A stretch of DNA of 64,000 nt from Paenalcaligenes sp050487225 (GCF_050487225.1 NZ_JBKQGY010000001.1:310001-374000); one strand, 5' to 3'; positions 8,764 to 18,416 are shown, numbered from the stretch's first letter. Made by a program: numbers and translations. Notes: generated by a model not told the origin, from the sequence alone.

Positions 8764-9852
8764 ATGGACGATAAGCGCAGTAAAGCGGTATCGGCAGAAC
8801 GCGCCAAAGCGTTGGCAGCCGCCTTGTCTCAAATCGAAAAACAATTCGGCAAAGGCTCGGTTATGCGTTATGGCGATAACCAGATTGAGCACGATATTCA
8901 GGTTTGCTCTACCGGCTCATTGGGCTTGGATCTGGCGCTAGGCGTAGGCGGTTTGCCTCGTGGTCGCGTTATCGAAGTCTACGGTCCTGAGTCCTCTGGT
9001 AAAACCACCTTGACCTTGCAAGTGATTGCAGAAATGCAAAAGCTAGGCGGTACATGTGCATTCGTCGATGCCGAGCACGCGCTAGACGTACAGTACGCCT
9101 CCAAACTGGGTGTAAACCTGAGCGATTTGCTTATCTCTCAGCCAGATACTGGCGAGCAAGCATTGGAAATTACTGAAGCGTTGGTGCGCTCCGGTTCTGT
9201 TGATCTGATCGTGGTTGACTCCGTTGCTGCCTTAACCCCTAAAGCCGAAATTGAAGGCGATATGGGTGATGCGTTGCCAGGTCTGCAAGCGAGGTTAATG
9301 AGTCAAGCGCTGCGTAAACTGACTGCGACCATCAAACGTGCTAACTGCATGGTGATCTTCATTAACCAGATCCGTATGAAAATCGGCGTGATGTTCGGTA
9401 ACCCCGAAACCACCACTGGTGGTAACGCGCTGAAGTTCTACTCCTCCGTACGTCTGGATATACGCCGTATTGGTTCTATCAAGCGTGGCGACGAAGTGAT
9501 CGGTAACGAAACACGTGTGAAAGTGGTGAAAAATAAAGTAGCGCCACCTTTCAAACAAGCTGAGTTCGACATCATGTACGGCGCAGGTATTTCCCGTGAA
9601 GGTGAAATCGTCGACTTGGGTGTACAGGCTGGTATCTTGGATCGTGCAGGCGCATGGTACAGCTACGGCAGCACACGTATTGGTCAGGGTAAAGATAATG
9701 CCCGCGATTTCCTGCGTGAGCACCCCGCCTTGGCAATCGAGATCGAAAACAAGGTCCGTGATAAGTTTGGCGTGGCACAAGTTGCCGTGACAGAGTTCGT
9801 GCCTACAGCAGAAGAAGCGTCTGAAGGTACACCAGAGCCTGATGCCGAGTAA
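8764..9852 (+). CDS. recA: Recombinase RecA
   Basis: 362 residues. It forms the ATP-dependent filament on single-stranded DNA that drives strand exchange and triggers LexA self-cleavage. Walker A is GPESSGKTT, and the loop-2 region (FGNPETTTGGNALKFYSSVRLDIRR) and an acidic C-terminal tail are present. ATG 8764 has AAGGA at 8752-8756 with 7-nt spacing. An in-frame TTG at 8749 overlaps that ribosome-binding site and is rejected. The stop overlaps the recX start (TAATG), so the two are translationally coupled. Regulation by LexA is shown by the box at 8702-8717. Confidence 0.99.
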   Translation: MDDKRSKAVSAERAKALAAALSQIEKQFGKGSVMRYGDNQIEHDIQVCSTGSLGLDLALGVGGLPRGRVIEVYGPESSGKTTLTLQVIAEMQKLGGTCAFVDAEHALDVQYASKLGVNLSDLLISQPDTGEQALEITEALVRSGSVDLIVVDSVAALTPKAEIEGDMGDALPGLQARLMSQALRKLTATIKRANCMVIFINQIRMKIGVMFGNPETTTGGNALKFYSSVRLDIRRIGSIKRGDEVIGNETRVKVVKNKVAPPFKQAEFDIMYGAGISREGEIVDLGVQAGILDRAGAWYSYGSTRIGQGKDNARDFLREHPALAIEIENKVRDKFGVAQVAVTEFVPTAEEASEGTPEPDAE

Positions 9853-10382
9853 TGTCTTGGGATGATGAGTTCGAAACGGACCCTACTGAGCGCGTAGAGC
9901 GTGAGCAACGCAAAGCGCCTCAGGGGCCATCTCTGAAAGCACGCGCCATAGACTTACTGTCGCGGCGCGAGCATTCTAGGCTAGAGCTGCAGCGTAAGCT
10001 GTCACGCTACAGCCAAGATGAAGACGAAATTACAGCGCTGCTAGATTTACTAGAGCGCGAAAAATGGTTGTCCAACACACGCTTTGCGCAAAGTTTAGTA
10101 AACCGACGTGCATCTAAGCACGGTACCTTGCGCATCGTACAAGAATTAAAACAAAGTGGTGTGGCACAAGAAGACATCTCTCTCTTAACCGAAGAGTTGC
10201 GTGAAACCGAATTCGAGCGCGCCGTAGAGGTGTGGTTTCGTAAGTTTGGGTGTTTGCCTGAAGATCAAAAAGCCTATACCAAACAGGCTAGGTTTCTGGT
10301 GTCCAGGGGTTTTGCTTTAAGTACTTTGCATCGCATTCTAGATACGGTGAAAGCAGGCGATATTGATCTGGAAGACTACTAG
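9852..10382 (+). CDS. recX: Regulatory protein RecX
   Basis: 176 residues, starting on the A of the recA stop codon (TAATG). It has the helical RecX repeat pattern (AIDLLSRREHSRLELQRKL near the N-terminus, then EKWLSNTRFAQSLVNRR and further three-helix units). RecX binds the RecA filament groove and limits its growth. The N-terminal 30 residues are charged and poorly conserved. Its stop codon shares the palindrome CTAG with the stop of the convergent metR gene. Confidence 0.93.
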   Translation: MSWDDEFETDPTERVEREQRKAPQGPSLKARAIDLLSRREHSRLELQRKLSRYSQDEDEITALLDLLEREKWLSNTRFAQSLVNRRASKHGTLRIVQELKQSGVAQEDISLLTEELRETEFERAVEVWFRKFGCLPEDQKAYTKQARFLVSRGFALSTLHRILDTVKAGDIDLEDY

Positions 10383-11308
10383 AAACTAACTGGGTAGGCT
10401 TCCTCAATATTATTCAAGGTGGCAAAACATGTTTTGCGTGCCTGTTCTAAAAACGCTTGTATGTAATCCGAGTCGTGGTCTTCATCACGCAGTGCAGCGT
10501 ACAGGTTTCTCCATATACCGTGCTCACCCAATTTAATGGTGCGTAGCCACCCCGAATGTGTGAACTCCGATAATGCCCAATTAGGCAGTGCCGTGACGCC
10601 ACGGTGGCTGGCCACTAGTTGCATGATCATGGGGGTTAGTTCGGCTTGCCGTATATGCAATGGTTCGATGCCGGCTGGGTCAAGAAATTGCGTGAAGACA
10701 TCTAAGCGGTTGCGCTCCACGGGGTAGCTAATTAGGGTTTGATCGCTTAATTGCGCGGCTTCTATATAGCGGTATTGCGCTAAGGGGTGGCCTGAGCTTA
10801 CGGCAAGTACCAATTCATACCTAAAGAGCGGCACGTAATTAACACCAGGCAAGTCTTTGGGGTCCGACGTGATGACCACATCCAAGTCGCCGCGTAACAG
10901 GGCTGGTAACGGGGCAAAGGAAAAGGCCGCCGATAAATCTAGGCTGACATCAGGCCAGTCTTGTCTGAACTTATCCAACGCGGGCATTAACCACTGAAAA
11001 CAAGAGTGGCAGTCAATGGCGACGTGTAGCCTGCCGGTGCGCCCTGAAGATAAGCGTTGTAATTCACGTTCGGTGTTTTTAATGCGGGGCAGTATGTCGT
11101 CCGCTAAGGCGATGATGCGCAATGCCGCTGTAGTAAGACGGGCAGGGCGGGTGCGGCGGTTGAGTAGCTTCAGCTTGAGTCGTACTTCTAAGTCACGGAT
11201 TTGGTGCGATAGTGCTGACTGGGTGACATAAAGCCGTTCAGCAGCCTCTTGCAAGCTTCCTGTGTCTCGTATGGCGCTGAGGGTTTCTAGATGACGGATT
11301 TCAAGCAT
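10379..11308 (-). CDS. metR: LysR-type regulator MetR
   Basis: 309 residues. The N-terminal winged helix-turn-helix (about residues 3-62: LETLSAIRDTGSLQEAAERL, VTQSALSHQIRDLE) is followed by a LysR substrate-binding domain. MetR activates methionine-synthesis genes with homocysteine as coeffector. The assignment rests on the divergent position with metE, on characteristic MetR phrases (IDCHSCFQWLMPALDKFR, ELTPMIMQLVASHRGVTALP) and on two MetR-like boxes in the intergenic region. Its last codon region is shared with the recX stop. Confidence 0.93.
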   Translation of the reverse strand: MLEIRHLETLSAIRDTGSLQEAAERLYVTQSALSHQIRDLEVRLKLKLLNRRTRPARLTTAALRIIALADDILPRIKNTERELQRLSSGRTGRLHVAIDCHSCFQWLMPALDKFRQDWPDVSLDLSAAFSFAPLPALLRGDLDVVITSDPKDLPGVNYVPLFRYELVLAVSSGHPLAQYRYIEAAQLSDQTLISYPVERNRLDVFTQFLDPAGIEPLHIRQAELTPMIMQLVASHRGVTALPNWALSEFTHSGWLRTIKLGEHGIWRNLYAALRDEDHDSDYIQAFLEQARKTCFATLNNIEEAYPVSF

Positions 11309-11330
11309 GGCAACACATAAACATTAAATA

Positions 11331-11343
11331 TGAAAATTACTCA
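11331..11343. promoter_or_regulatory. MetR-like box 1 (metR-metE intergenic)
   Basis: TGAAAATTACTCA matches TGAA-N2-T-N2-TTCA with one mismatch in the right half. It is 22 bp from the metR start codon, well placed for autoregulation as well as metE activation. Confidence 0.6.
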
Positions 11344-11361
11344 CTCTAAGAATGGTGTATT

Positions 11362-11374
11362 TGATTTTTTTTCA
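11362..11374. promoter_or_regulatory. MetR-like box 2 (metR-metE intergenic)
   Basis: TGATTTTTTTTCA matches the same MetR consensus with one mismatch in the left half. It lies 31 bp from box 1, about three helical turns, so both would face the same side of the DNA. Confidence 0.55.
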
Positions 11375-11444
11375 TTTAATTGTACAGGCACAATACATGG
11401 GTTGACGAATTTTTCCTGTAAATACGATTTCCGGTAGGCATAAG

Positions 11445-13739
11445 ATGACAGTGATTCATAACTTGGGTTTTCCTCGCATTGGTAAGCAGCGTGAGCTGAA
11501 GCGTGCTGTAGAAGCGTATTGGGCGGGCGAATTGCCACAAGACGCTTTATTGCAAACAGGTAAAGAGCTGCGTAGCCGCCATTGGGCGCTGCAAAAAGCA
11601 GCGGGTGTGGATTTGATCCCCGTAGGTGACTTTGCGTGGTACGACCAGATTTTGGAGTGGACGTGTTTGTTGGGGGCTGTTCCTGCACGTTTTGAACACG
11701 CTGCTACAGCGGATGTTGATCTAGATACCTTGTTTAGAATGGCGCGTGGTCGTGCCCCACAAGGTAAGCCAGCGGCTGCGTGTGAAATGACGAAGTGGTT
11801 TGATACAAACTACCACTACATCGTCCCTGAAATTCAGCCTAACCAGAGTTTCCGCTTGGCGCGTACTGCATTGTTAGAGCAAATCGCCGAAGCTGTGGCG
11901 GAAGGCTATAACGTGAAGCCTGTGATTCCTGGTCCGTTAACCTGGTTGTGGTTGGCCAAAGGTGAGGCCTACACCCAAGGCGCTACGGATGCAGCAAAAT
12001 TGGATTTGTTGCCTGCGTTGCTGCCGGTGTACCAAGATGTCTTAGCGCGTATTCAGGCGTTGGGCGTAGAGTGGGTGCAAATTGATGAGCCCATCTTGGC
12101 TGTGGATTTGCCTGCTGCATGGCGTGATGAGTTCAAAGGCGTGTACAGCAACTTGAAACAAGGTGGCTTAAAAGTGCTGTTGGCAACGTACTTTGATGGC
12201 CTGCGCGATAACGTGTCGGTATTACAAGGTTTGCCTGTTAACGGCGTGCATATTGATGCCGTGCGAGCACCAGAGCAAATCGCTGCTGTACGTAAGCAGT
12301 TATCAGCGGAACAGGTGTTATCCGTTGGCGTTATTAATGGCCGCAATATTTGGCGTACCGATTTAGATAAAGCCGCGCAACAACTGAAGCCTCTCAAAGC
12401 AGAATTGGGAGACAAGCTTTGGATAGCGCCGTCATGCTCACTGTTGCACGTGCCTGTGGATGTGGAAGGTGAGGATGCGTTAGATGCTGAACTCTATAGC
12501 TGGTTGTCGTTTGCGACACAGAAGCTAGATGAGTTGCAGTGGCTGCGTGCATTGGTAGATAACAAGGTGGACGCCACCATTGAAGCTGCCTTGGTAGCAC
12601 AGCGCACAGCACTGAAAACACGAGCAGAGTCTCCACGTACACATAACCCAGCTGTGGCCGAGAAAGTGGCAAAGCTGGCTACGTTGAAACGGGATCGTGC
12701 TCCTTTTGCCGAACGTATCGCAGCACAACAAGCGCGCTTGAACTTACCCGCTTTTCCAACTACGACGATTGGTTCTTTCCCGCAAACTCAGGATATACGT
12801 AAATTGCGTCGTGATTGGCGTTCGGGCGCGTTGAGCGATACAGCCTACGAAAAAGAAATACGTGCTGAAATCGAACGGGTCATCCGCTTCCAAGAAGACA
12901 TAGATTTGGATGTGTTGGTGCACGGTGAAGCCGAACGTAACGATATGGTGGAATACTTCGGTGAACTGTTGGGCGGCTTCGCCTTCACACAAAATGGATG
13001 GGTACAAAGTTATGGCTCCCGTTGCGTGAAACCGCCTATTATTTTTGGTGATGTGCTGCGTGTGATGCCAATGACTGTAGCGTGGTCGCAATACGCTCAG
13101 TCCCTGACAACGCGCCCAGTCAAAGGCATGTTGACGGGCCCGGTAACAATGCTGCAGTGGTCATTTGTGCGTGATGATCAGTCTCGCGCTGACACATGCC
13201 GCCAATTGGCATTGGCACTGCGTGATGAGGTGCACGATCTTGAAGCTGCGGGGGTAAAAATCATCCAGATTGATGAGCCTGCCATTCGCGAAGGTTTGCC
13301 GCTACGCAAAGACGATTGGGATGCGTACTTGCAGTGGGCCGTAGATTGTTTCCGTATCTCGACGAGCAACATTGATAACGACACGCAGATCCATACGCAC
13401 ATGTGCTATTCAGAGTTCAACGACATCATCAAAGCAATTGCAGCGATGGATGCCGACGTGATTACCATTGAGACCTCTCGCTCAAACATGGAGCTGTTAG
13501 AAGCGTTTGAAAACTTCCATTACCCTAACGATATTGGTCCCGGTGTGTATGACATCCACTCGCCCAACATTCCAGACCAAGCGTGGATGGTTGAGTTGAT
13601 GCGCAAAGCGGCTAAGCGTTTGCCTGCAGAGCGTTTATGGGTGAACCCAGACTGCGGTTTGAAAACGCGTGGTTGGCCAGAGACCACGGAGGCATTGAAA
13701 ACCATGGTAGCGGCAGCCAAGGAGTTACGTCAGGCCTAA
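11445..13739 (+). CDS. metE: Cobalamin-independent methionine synthase
   Basis: 764 residues, the normal length. It transfers the methyl group of 5-methyltetrahydropteroyltri-glutamate to homocysteine without cobalamin. The N-terminal domain starts with the family hallmark HNLGFPRIGKQRELK. The C-terminal barrel carries zinc ligands in THMCYSE (His-X-Cys), a downstream Glu, and NPDCGLKTR (Cys). ATG 11445 is the family start. It is divergent from metR. The 136-bp leader region is too short for a cobalamin or SAM riboswitch, so control is expected to be through MetR. A strong terminator follows. Confidence 0.98.
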   Translation: MTVIHNLGFPRIGKQRELKRAVEAYWAGELPQDALLQTGKELRSRHWALQKAAGVDLIPVGDFAWYDQILEWTCLLGAVPARFEHAATADVDLDTLFRMARGRAPQGKPAAACEMTKWFDTNYHYIVPEIQPNQSFRLARTALLEQIAEAVAEGYNVKPVIPGPLTWLWLAKGEAYTQGATDAAKLDLLPALLPVYQDVLARIQALGVEWVQIDEPILAVDLPAAWRDEFKGVYSNLKQGGLKVLLATYFDGLRDNVSVLQGLPVNGVHIDAVRAPEQIAAVRKQLSAEQVLSVGVINGRNIWRTDLDKAAQQLKPLKAELGDKLWIAPSCSLLHVPVDVEGEDALDAELYSWLSFATQKLDELQWLRALVDNKVDATIEAALVAQRTALKTRAESPRTHNPAVAEKVAKLATLKRDRAPFAERIAAQQARLNLPAFPTTTIGSFPQTQDIRKLRRDWRSGALSDTAYEKEIRAEIERVIRFQEDIDLDVLVHGEAERNDMVEYFGELLGGFAFTQNGWVQSYGSRCVKPPIIFGDVLRVMPMTVAWSQYAQSLTTRPVKGMLTGPVTMLQWSFVRDDQSRADTCRQLALALRDEVHDLEAAGVKIIQIDEPAIREGLPLRKDDWDAYLQWAVDCFRISTSNIDNDTQIHTHMCYSEFNDIIKAIAAMDADVITIETSRSNMELLEAFENFHYPNDIGPGVYDIHSPNIPDQAWMVELMRKAAKRLPAERLWVNPDCGLKTRGWPETTEALKTMVAAAKELRQA

Positions 13740-13764
13740 TACTGGCTTCAACGTAGTGTGAACC

Positions 13765-13800
13765 AACGCCATGCGTGTGTACGCATGGCGTTTCTTTATG
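13765..13800 (+). terminator. Terminator of metE
   Basis: 12-bp perfect stem (13765-13776 with 13781-13792) and GTGT loop, followed by a T-rich run. Confidence 0.9.
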
Positions 13801-13917
13801 CTTGAAATTTTTGAATAGTGCGTACTTTTGTCATCAGGTTGCCTGAGTGATTACCAGCTATTACGCCTAAGATGAGTCCGATGAGCTGGGCATGATTGGT
13901 CTTCTTTTGTTGGTAGT

Positions 13918-15582
13918 ATGCGCATGTTGTTAAATAGATTTAGTTTACTTCGCCGATTCAGAGTCACGATCTGGGTGTTTTGGTGTGTGTTTGTACTGGC
14001 CATGGCGGCAGGTATCTGGGGGCTGATGCAATCCAAAAAAAGCTTGGAGACGGTGTATCAAACGCGCATGAGTACGATGGCGCAGGTGGACAGCATGGTC
14101 CGTAATTTCTATAACACCCGGCAAAGCGTATTGTTGGCGTTTCAGCATGATCCCAATGGGCCTTTGCATGCTTTGCATGATCATCCTACTTCCATGCATT
14201 TGGATGACGTATGGATGAATATGCAGCGCAATGGCGAAATACGTCAATGGCTTGCCGAACGTACACAAGATCAAGATGAGCTGCAACTGTTGGAACTCGC
14301 GACTAAAGCGCAAGTTGAGTGGCGTAACGTGCTGGAGCAAGCTGTAGGCCAATTGGAGAAAGGCAATTTTTCCCCTGAGGTCATGCAAGCCTTTTTGATC
14401 GGTGGGCGTACCCAAGGCGAGCAGGCTGTTACCGCTTTACAGGGTTTACAGTACTATCAAATGGCGCAGGCGGATCAAGAGGTAAAGCATGCTGAGCGTC
14501 GTTACAACCAAGGTCTGATGTTGTTTGCTGCTATTGCTTTATTGGGAGCGCTACCGGTAACCATCATCTTATTGCTGACATTGCGTCGCTTAAGCAAAGG
14601 GTTTGCTGAGGTAAACGTCGCAGCACAGTCTATCGCTAAAGGGGATTTAAGTCGTACCGTACAACCCGATGGTGACGATGAAATTACCCAGTTGCTGCAA
14701 CAAATACGCACCATGCAGCAAAATCTACGCTTACTGATTGCCCGCATTACACGTAGCGCAGCGACATTAGCGGATGTCACTAGCCATGTGGCCGATAGCT
14801 CCTTATTGCTGTCTGATAGAACCGATCAACAAGCTAGTTCGCTGCAAGAAACCTCTGCGGCCACAGAAGAGCTCAATAGCACCGTGCATCAAAATGCGGC
14901 GAATGCTCAAGAGGCCGAAGAGGTGGCGGAGCAAGCGGCTCAAGCGGCACGCCGTGGCGGTGAGACGGTAGGGAGTGTCATCTCTACGATGGAACAAATT
15001 ACGGCATCTTCACAGAAGATCTCCGACATTGTGGGCATTATTGATAGCATTGCTTTTCAGACGAATATCTTGGCGCTGAATGCTGCGGTGGAGGCCGCTC
15101 GTGCTGGTGAGCAGGGTAGGGGCTTTGCAGTCGTAGCGTCTGAGGTACGAGCCTTGGCTCAGCGCTCATCTAGCGCCGCACACGAAGTGAAGCTGTTAAT
15201 TGAAAGCTCTGCGCAGGTCGTGAGCCACGGCGCGGGTTTGGTGGGTGTGGCAGGTGATACCATGCACGACATCGTGACCAATAATGAGCGTATGTCCACG
15301 TTAATTCGTGAGATCGCAAGCGCCAGCCAAGAGCAATCATTGGGCTTAAGCCAGATCAATCAGGCGATTACGTTAATGGATGACACCACACACCAAAACG
15401 TGTTGTTGGTAGAGCAAACCAGTGAGGCGGCTGCCGCTTTGCGTACTCAGTCTGATGAGTTGGTGGCGTATGTATCAGCCTTTAAATTAGGCGAAACGGT
15501 AGATGTGGATGTGATTGAAGCCCTAGAACCAGACACCCACGAGCGGGTAGCCCTAGCGGGCAATAGGGCGCAGTTGGCCTAG
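13918..15582 (+). CDS. Methyl-accepting chemotaxis protein (transmembrane chemoreceptor)
   Basis: 554 residues. TM1 (about residues 15-37), a periplasmic helical sensor of about 160 residues (four-helix-bundle type, YQTRMSTMAQVDSMV), TM2 (about 198-222), a HAMP linker, and a cytoplasmic signalling hairpin with the highly conserved tip IDSIAFQTNILALNAAVEAA near residues 375-395. The ligand cannot be read from the sequence. There is no CheA-binding pentapeptide NWETF-type tail at the C-terminus. No other chemotaxis genes are in the window, so it is an orphan receptor locus. ATG 13918 or ATG 13924 could be the start; neither has a strong ribosome-binding site. A terminator follows directly. Confidence 0.93.
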   Translation: MRMLLNRFSLLRRFRVTIWVFWCVFVLAMAAGIWGLMQSKKSLETVYQTRMSTMAQVDSMVRNFYNTRQSVLLAFQHDPNGPLHALHDHPTSMHLDDVWMNMQRNGEIRQWLAERTQDQDELQLLELATKAQVEWRNVLEQAVGQLEKGNFSPEVMQAFLIGGRTQGEQAVTALQGLQYYQMAQADQEVKHAERRYNQGLMLFAAIALLGALPVTIILLLTLRRLSKGFAEVNVAAQSIAKGDLSRTVQPDGDDEITQLLQQIRTMQQNLRLLIARITRSAATLADVTSHVADSSLLLSDRTDQQASSLQETSAATEELNSTVHQNAANAQEAEEVAEQAAQAARRGGETVGSVISTMEQITASSQKISDIVGIIDSIAFQTNILALNAAVEAARAGEQGRGFAVVASEVRALAQRSSSAAHEVKLLIESSAQVVSHGAGLVGVAGDTMHDIVTNNERMSTLIREIASASQEQSLGLSQINQAITLMDDTTHQNVLLVEQTSEAAAALRTQSDELVAYVSAFKLGETVDVDVIEALEPDTHERVALAGNRAQLA

Positions 15583-15590
15583 CGCATGAT

Positions 15591-15622
15591 AAAAGCCCCA
15601 TTATGTCAATGGGGCTTTTTTT
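15591..15622 (+). terminator. Terminator of the chemoreceptor gene
   Basis: Arms AAAAGCCCCATT (15591-15602) and AATGGGGCTTTT (15608-15619) with a 5-nt loop, then a run of T. Confidence 0.93.
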
Positions 15623-15685
15623 ATACTCCACCAATCAGCTGCGGTATACTGGGGCGTTTATCGTTATTTTTACCCTTGGTGAGAG

Positions 15686-16282
15686 ATGCCACTTCCACCG
15701 TCTACTGTATCCCGTAGTCTCCTGCATACCCGTACCTATCGGGCTCAAGCATTTGAGCGTGAGGACGGGCTATTGGATATAGAAGCGGAAATCATGGATG
15801 TCAAAGACTATGATTTCCCGTCGCAAATGTCGGAAAGCGGCGTGCACAATGCAGGCGACCCTGTGCACCACATGCTGATGCGCGTCACCATCGATAAGCA
15901 TTACGTTATCCAAGATGTGGTGGCGACGTACGGCGCAGCGCCGTATAGACAACATTGCACGGGTATTGCGGATGCGTATCGCCAGCTTATAGGATTAAGC
16001 TTGGTCAAAGGGTTTAAACGTGCGGTAAGAGAAATTATGTCTCGTACCGCTGGCTGTACACACATGACCGAATTGACTGATATTCTGCCTACGGTGGCGA
16101 TTCAGTCTATGGTGAAAGAGGCACGCAGCGCCAAACAAGTGGCAGAAGAATCAAATGCGTCACAACAGCGACCATTTCAGATTGATGGCTGCCACGCCTT
16201 ACGTAGTTCAGGCGAGGTGGTGAGGATGTTTTACCCTAAGTGGTATGAGGCAGCTGAACACACAGAAGTTGTACCAGAGTAG
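15686..16282 (+). CDS. DUF2889 domain protein
   Basis: 198 residues, no signal peptide or membrane segment. The sequence carries the DUF2889 pattern: R-TRTYRAQAFEREDGLLDIEAEI, a His-rich middle (DPVHHMLMRVTID), GCTHMTELT and a C-terminal YPKWYE. In related bacteria members of this family often lie near catabolic or housekeeping genes, but I know no established function. The spaced His and Cys residues (HH, GCTH) could bind metal; this is a guess from composition. It sits between the chemoreceptor terminator and sucC and ends 62 bp before sucC. Confidence 0.8.
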   Translation: MPLPPSTVSRSLLHTRTYRAQAFEREDGLLDIEAEIMDVKDYDFPSQMSESGVHNAGDPVHHMLMRVTIDKHYVIQDVVATYGAAPYRQHCTGIADAYRQLIGLSLVKGFKRAVREIMSRTAGCTHMTELTDILPTVAIQSMVKEARSAKQVAEESNASQQRPFQIDGCHALRSSGEVVRMFYPKWYEAAEHTEVVPE

Positions 16283-16344
16283 TCAACAGTGGTGGATGTA
16301 GGCAAAGTTTTTTTTGTGTTTTTATTAAGACTGACAGGTAATCA

Positions 16345-17505
16345 ATGAAAATTCATGAATATCAGGGTAAGGCCCTGCTAAGAAAATACGGAGTAGTTGT
16401 TCCGCGCGGCAAACCTGCTTTCTCGGTAGACGAAGCTGTTGCCGTAGCAGAAGAGCTGGGCGGTCCAGTATGGGTTGTGAAAGCCCAAATTCATGCGGGT
16501 GGTCGTGGTAAAGGTGGTGGCGTTAAGCTGGCACGTTCCATGGACGAAGTACGTCAAATCGCCGGTGAAATTCTGGGTATGCAACTGGTGACACACCAGA
16601 CTGGTCCTGAAGGTCAGAAAGTACGTCGCTTGCTGGTAGAAGAAGGCGCGGACATCAAGAAAGAATACTACGTTGGTATCGTGACCGACCGTGCTACTCA
16701 GCGTGTTGCCGTGATGGCGTCTGCTGAAGGCGGTATGGAAATTGAAGAAGTGGCTGAACGTAACCCTGACGCCATTCTGAAAGAATTCGTAGACCCAGCC
16801 GTTGGCCTGACTGACGAGCAAGCTACCAAATTGGCGCGTGGTATCGGTGTACCAGATGCTTCCATCGCTAAAGCTGTTGCTGAGTTCCAGAAGCTGTACC
16901 AAGTGTACACAGACACTGACGCTGAATTGGCTGAAATCAACCCACTGATCCTGACAGGCTCAGGCGACATCATTGCTTTGGACGCTAAGTTCAACTTTGA
17001 TAGCAACGCGTTGTTCCGTCACGATGACATTCTTGAGTTCCGCGATCTGGACGAAGAAGATCCTGCTGAAATCGAAGCTAGCAAATTTGATCTGGCCTAC
17101 ATTCAGTTGGACGGCAACATTGGTTGCTTGGTAAACGGTGCTGGTTTGGCGATGGCTACTATGGACACCATCAAGTTGTTTGGCGGCGAACCTGCCAACT
17201 TCTTGGACGTTGGTGGTGGTGCTACTGCCGAGAAAGTAACCGAAGCATTCAAAATCATGTTGGCTAACAAAGACGTTAAAGCCATCCTGGTAAACATTTT
17301 CGGTGGCATTATGCGTTGTGACGTGATCGCCGAAGGCGTGATCACTGCATGCAAGGCTGTGAACCTGAACGTACCTCTGGTTGTACGTATGAAAGGTACC
17401 AACGAAGAGTTGGGCAAGAAAATGCTGGCTGAATCCGGCTTGCCTATCATCAGTGCCGACACGATGGCTGAAGCAGCCACTAAAGTCGTTGCCGCCGCCA
17501 AATAA
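16345..17505 (+). CDS. sucC: Succinyl-CoA ligase, beta subunit
   Basis: 386 residues. With SucD it converts succinyl-CoA + ADP/GDP + phosphate to succinate + NTP + CoA in the TCA cycle. The N-terminal ATP-grasp begins MKIHEYQGKALLRKYGV, with GGRGKGGGVKLA in the nucleotide-binding part. The C-terminal CoA-ligase domain carries NIFGGIMRCDVIAEG. ACAGG lies upstream of ATG 16345. It is separated from sucD by 20 bp and shares its operon. The upstream 60 bp contains an uninterrupted run of T. Confidence 0.98.
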   Translation: MKIHEYQGKALLRKYGVVVPRGKPAFSVDEAVAVAEELGGPVWVVKAQIHAGGRGKGGGVKLARSMDEVRQIAGEILGMQLVTHQTGPEGQKVRRLLVEEGADIKKEYYVGIVTDRATQRVAVMASAEGGMEIEEVAERNPDAILKEFVDPAVGLTDEQATKLARGIGVPDASIAKAVAEFQKLYQVYTDTDAELAEINPLILTGSGDIIALDAKFNFDSNALFRHDDILEFRDLDEEDPAEIEASKFDLAYIQLDGNIGCLVNGAGLAMATMDTIKLFGGEPANFLDVGGGATAEKVTEAFKIMLANKDVKAILVNIFGGIMRCDVIAEGVITACKAVNLNVPLVVRMKGTNEELGKKMLAESGLPIISADTMAEAATKVVAAAK

Positions 17506-17525
17506 GTACAGGAAGGGATTTTTCA

Positions 17526-18407
17526 ATGTCGATTCTGATTAATAAAGATACCAAAGTTATTACTCAAGGTATTACAGGTAAAACCGGTCAATTTCACACA
17601 CGTATGTGTCGTGAATACGGTAACGGTAAAGAAGCGTTTGTAGCTGGCGTGAACCCACGTCGCGCAGGCGAGGACTTCGAAGGCGTGCCTATCTACGCAA
17701 ACGTAAAAGATGCACGTGATGCAACTGGCGCAACCGTGTCGGTTATTTACGTTCCACCAGCAGGTGCTGCTGATGCGATCTGGGAAGCTGTAGACGCTGA
17801 CCTGGATCTGGTGATCTGCATTACCGAAGGTATTCCTGTTCGTGACATGCTGCGTGTACGTAACCGTATGCGTGCTGAGAACAAGAAAACCTTGTTGTTG
17901 GGCCCTAACTGCCCAGGTCTGATCACTCCAGACGAACTGAAAATCGGTATTATGCCTGGCCACATCCACCGTAAAGGTCGTATTGGTGTGGTTAGCCGTT
18001 CCGGTACATTGACCTACGAAGCGGTTGCTCAGGTAACTGAGTTGGGCTTGGGTCAATCCAGCGCGGTAGGTATCGGTGGTGACCCAATCAACGGTCTGAA
18101 ACACATCGATGTACTGAAAATGTTCAACGACGATCCAGACACTGATGCCGTGATCATGATCGGCGAGATCGGCGGTCCAGACGAAGTGAACGCTGCTCTG
18201 TGGGCTAAGGACAACATGAAAAAGCCAGTAATCGGCTTTATCGCTGGTGTTACAGCGCCTCCAGGGAAACGTATGGGTCACGCAGGTGCTCTGATTTCCG
18301 GTGGTGCTGATACTGCAGACGCCAAACTGGAAGTGATGGAAGCTTGCGGTATTCGTACTACACGCAACCCATCCGAAATGGGCAAGTTGCTGAAGTCTGT
18401 ACTGTAA
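17526..18407 (+). CDS. sucD: Succinyl-CoA ligase, alpha subunit
   Basis: 293 residues, full length. A Rossmann CoA-binding domain (QGITGKTGQFHT) is followed by the ligase domain, with the phospho-histidine in GKRMGHAGALISGG. The ribosome-binding site AGGAAGG is upstream of ATG 17526. It forms the heteromeric TCA-cycle enzyme with SucC. Two hairpins follow, the second a strong terminator. Confidence 0.98.
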   Translation: MSILINKDTKVITQGITGKTGQFHTRMCREYGNGKEAFVAGVNPRRAGEDFEGVPIYANVKDARDATGATVSVIYVPPAGAADAIWEAVDADLDLVICITEGIPVRDMLRVRNRMRAENKKTLLLGPNCPGLITPDELKIGIMPGHIHRKGRIGVVSRSGTLTYEAVAQVTELGLGQSSAVGIGGDPINGLKHIDVLKMFNDDPDTDAVIMIGEIGGPDEVNAALWAKDNMKKPVIGFIAGVTAPPGKRMGHAGALISGGADTADAKLEVMEACGIRTTRNPSEMGKLLKSVL

Positions 18408-18416
18408 GCGCTGTTC

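Noticed and set aside
11309..11444. Cobalamin or SAM riboswitch before metE
   Set aside because: Only 136 bp and no B12-box or SAM motif; MetR boxes explain the region better.
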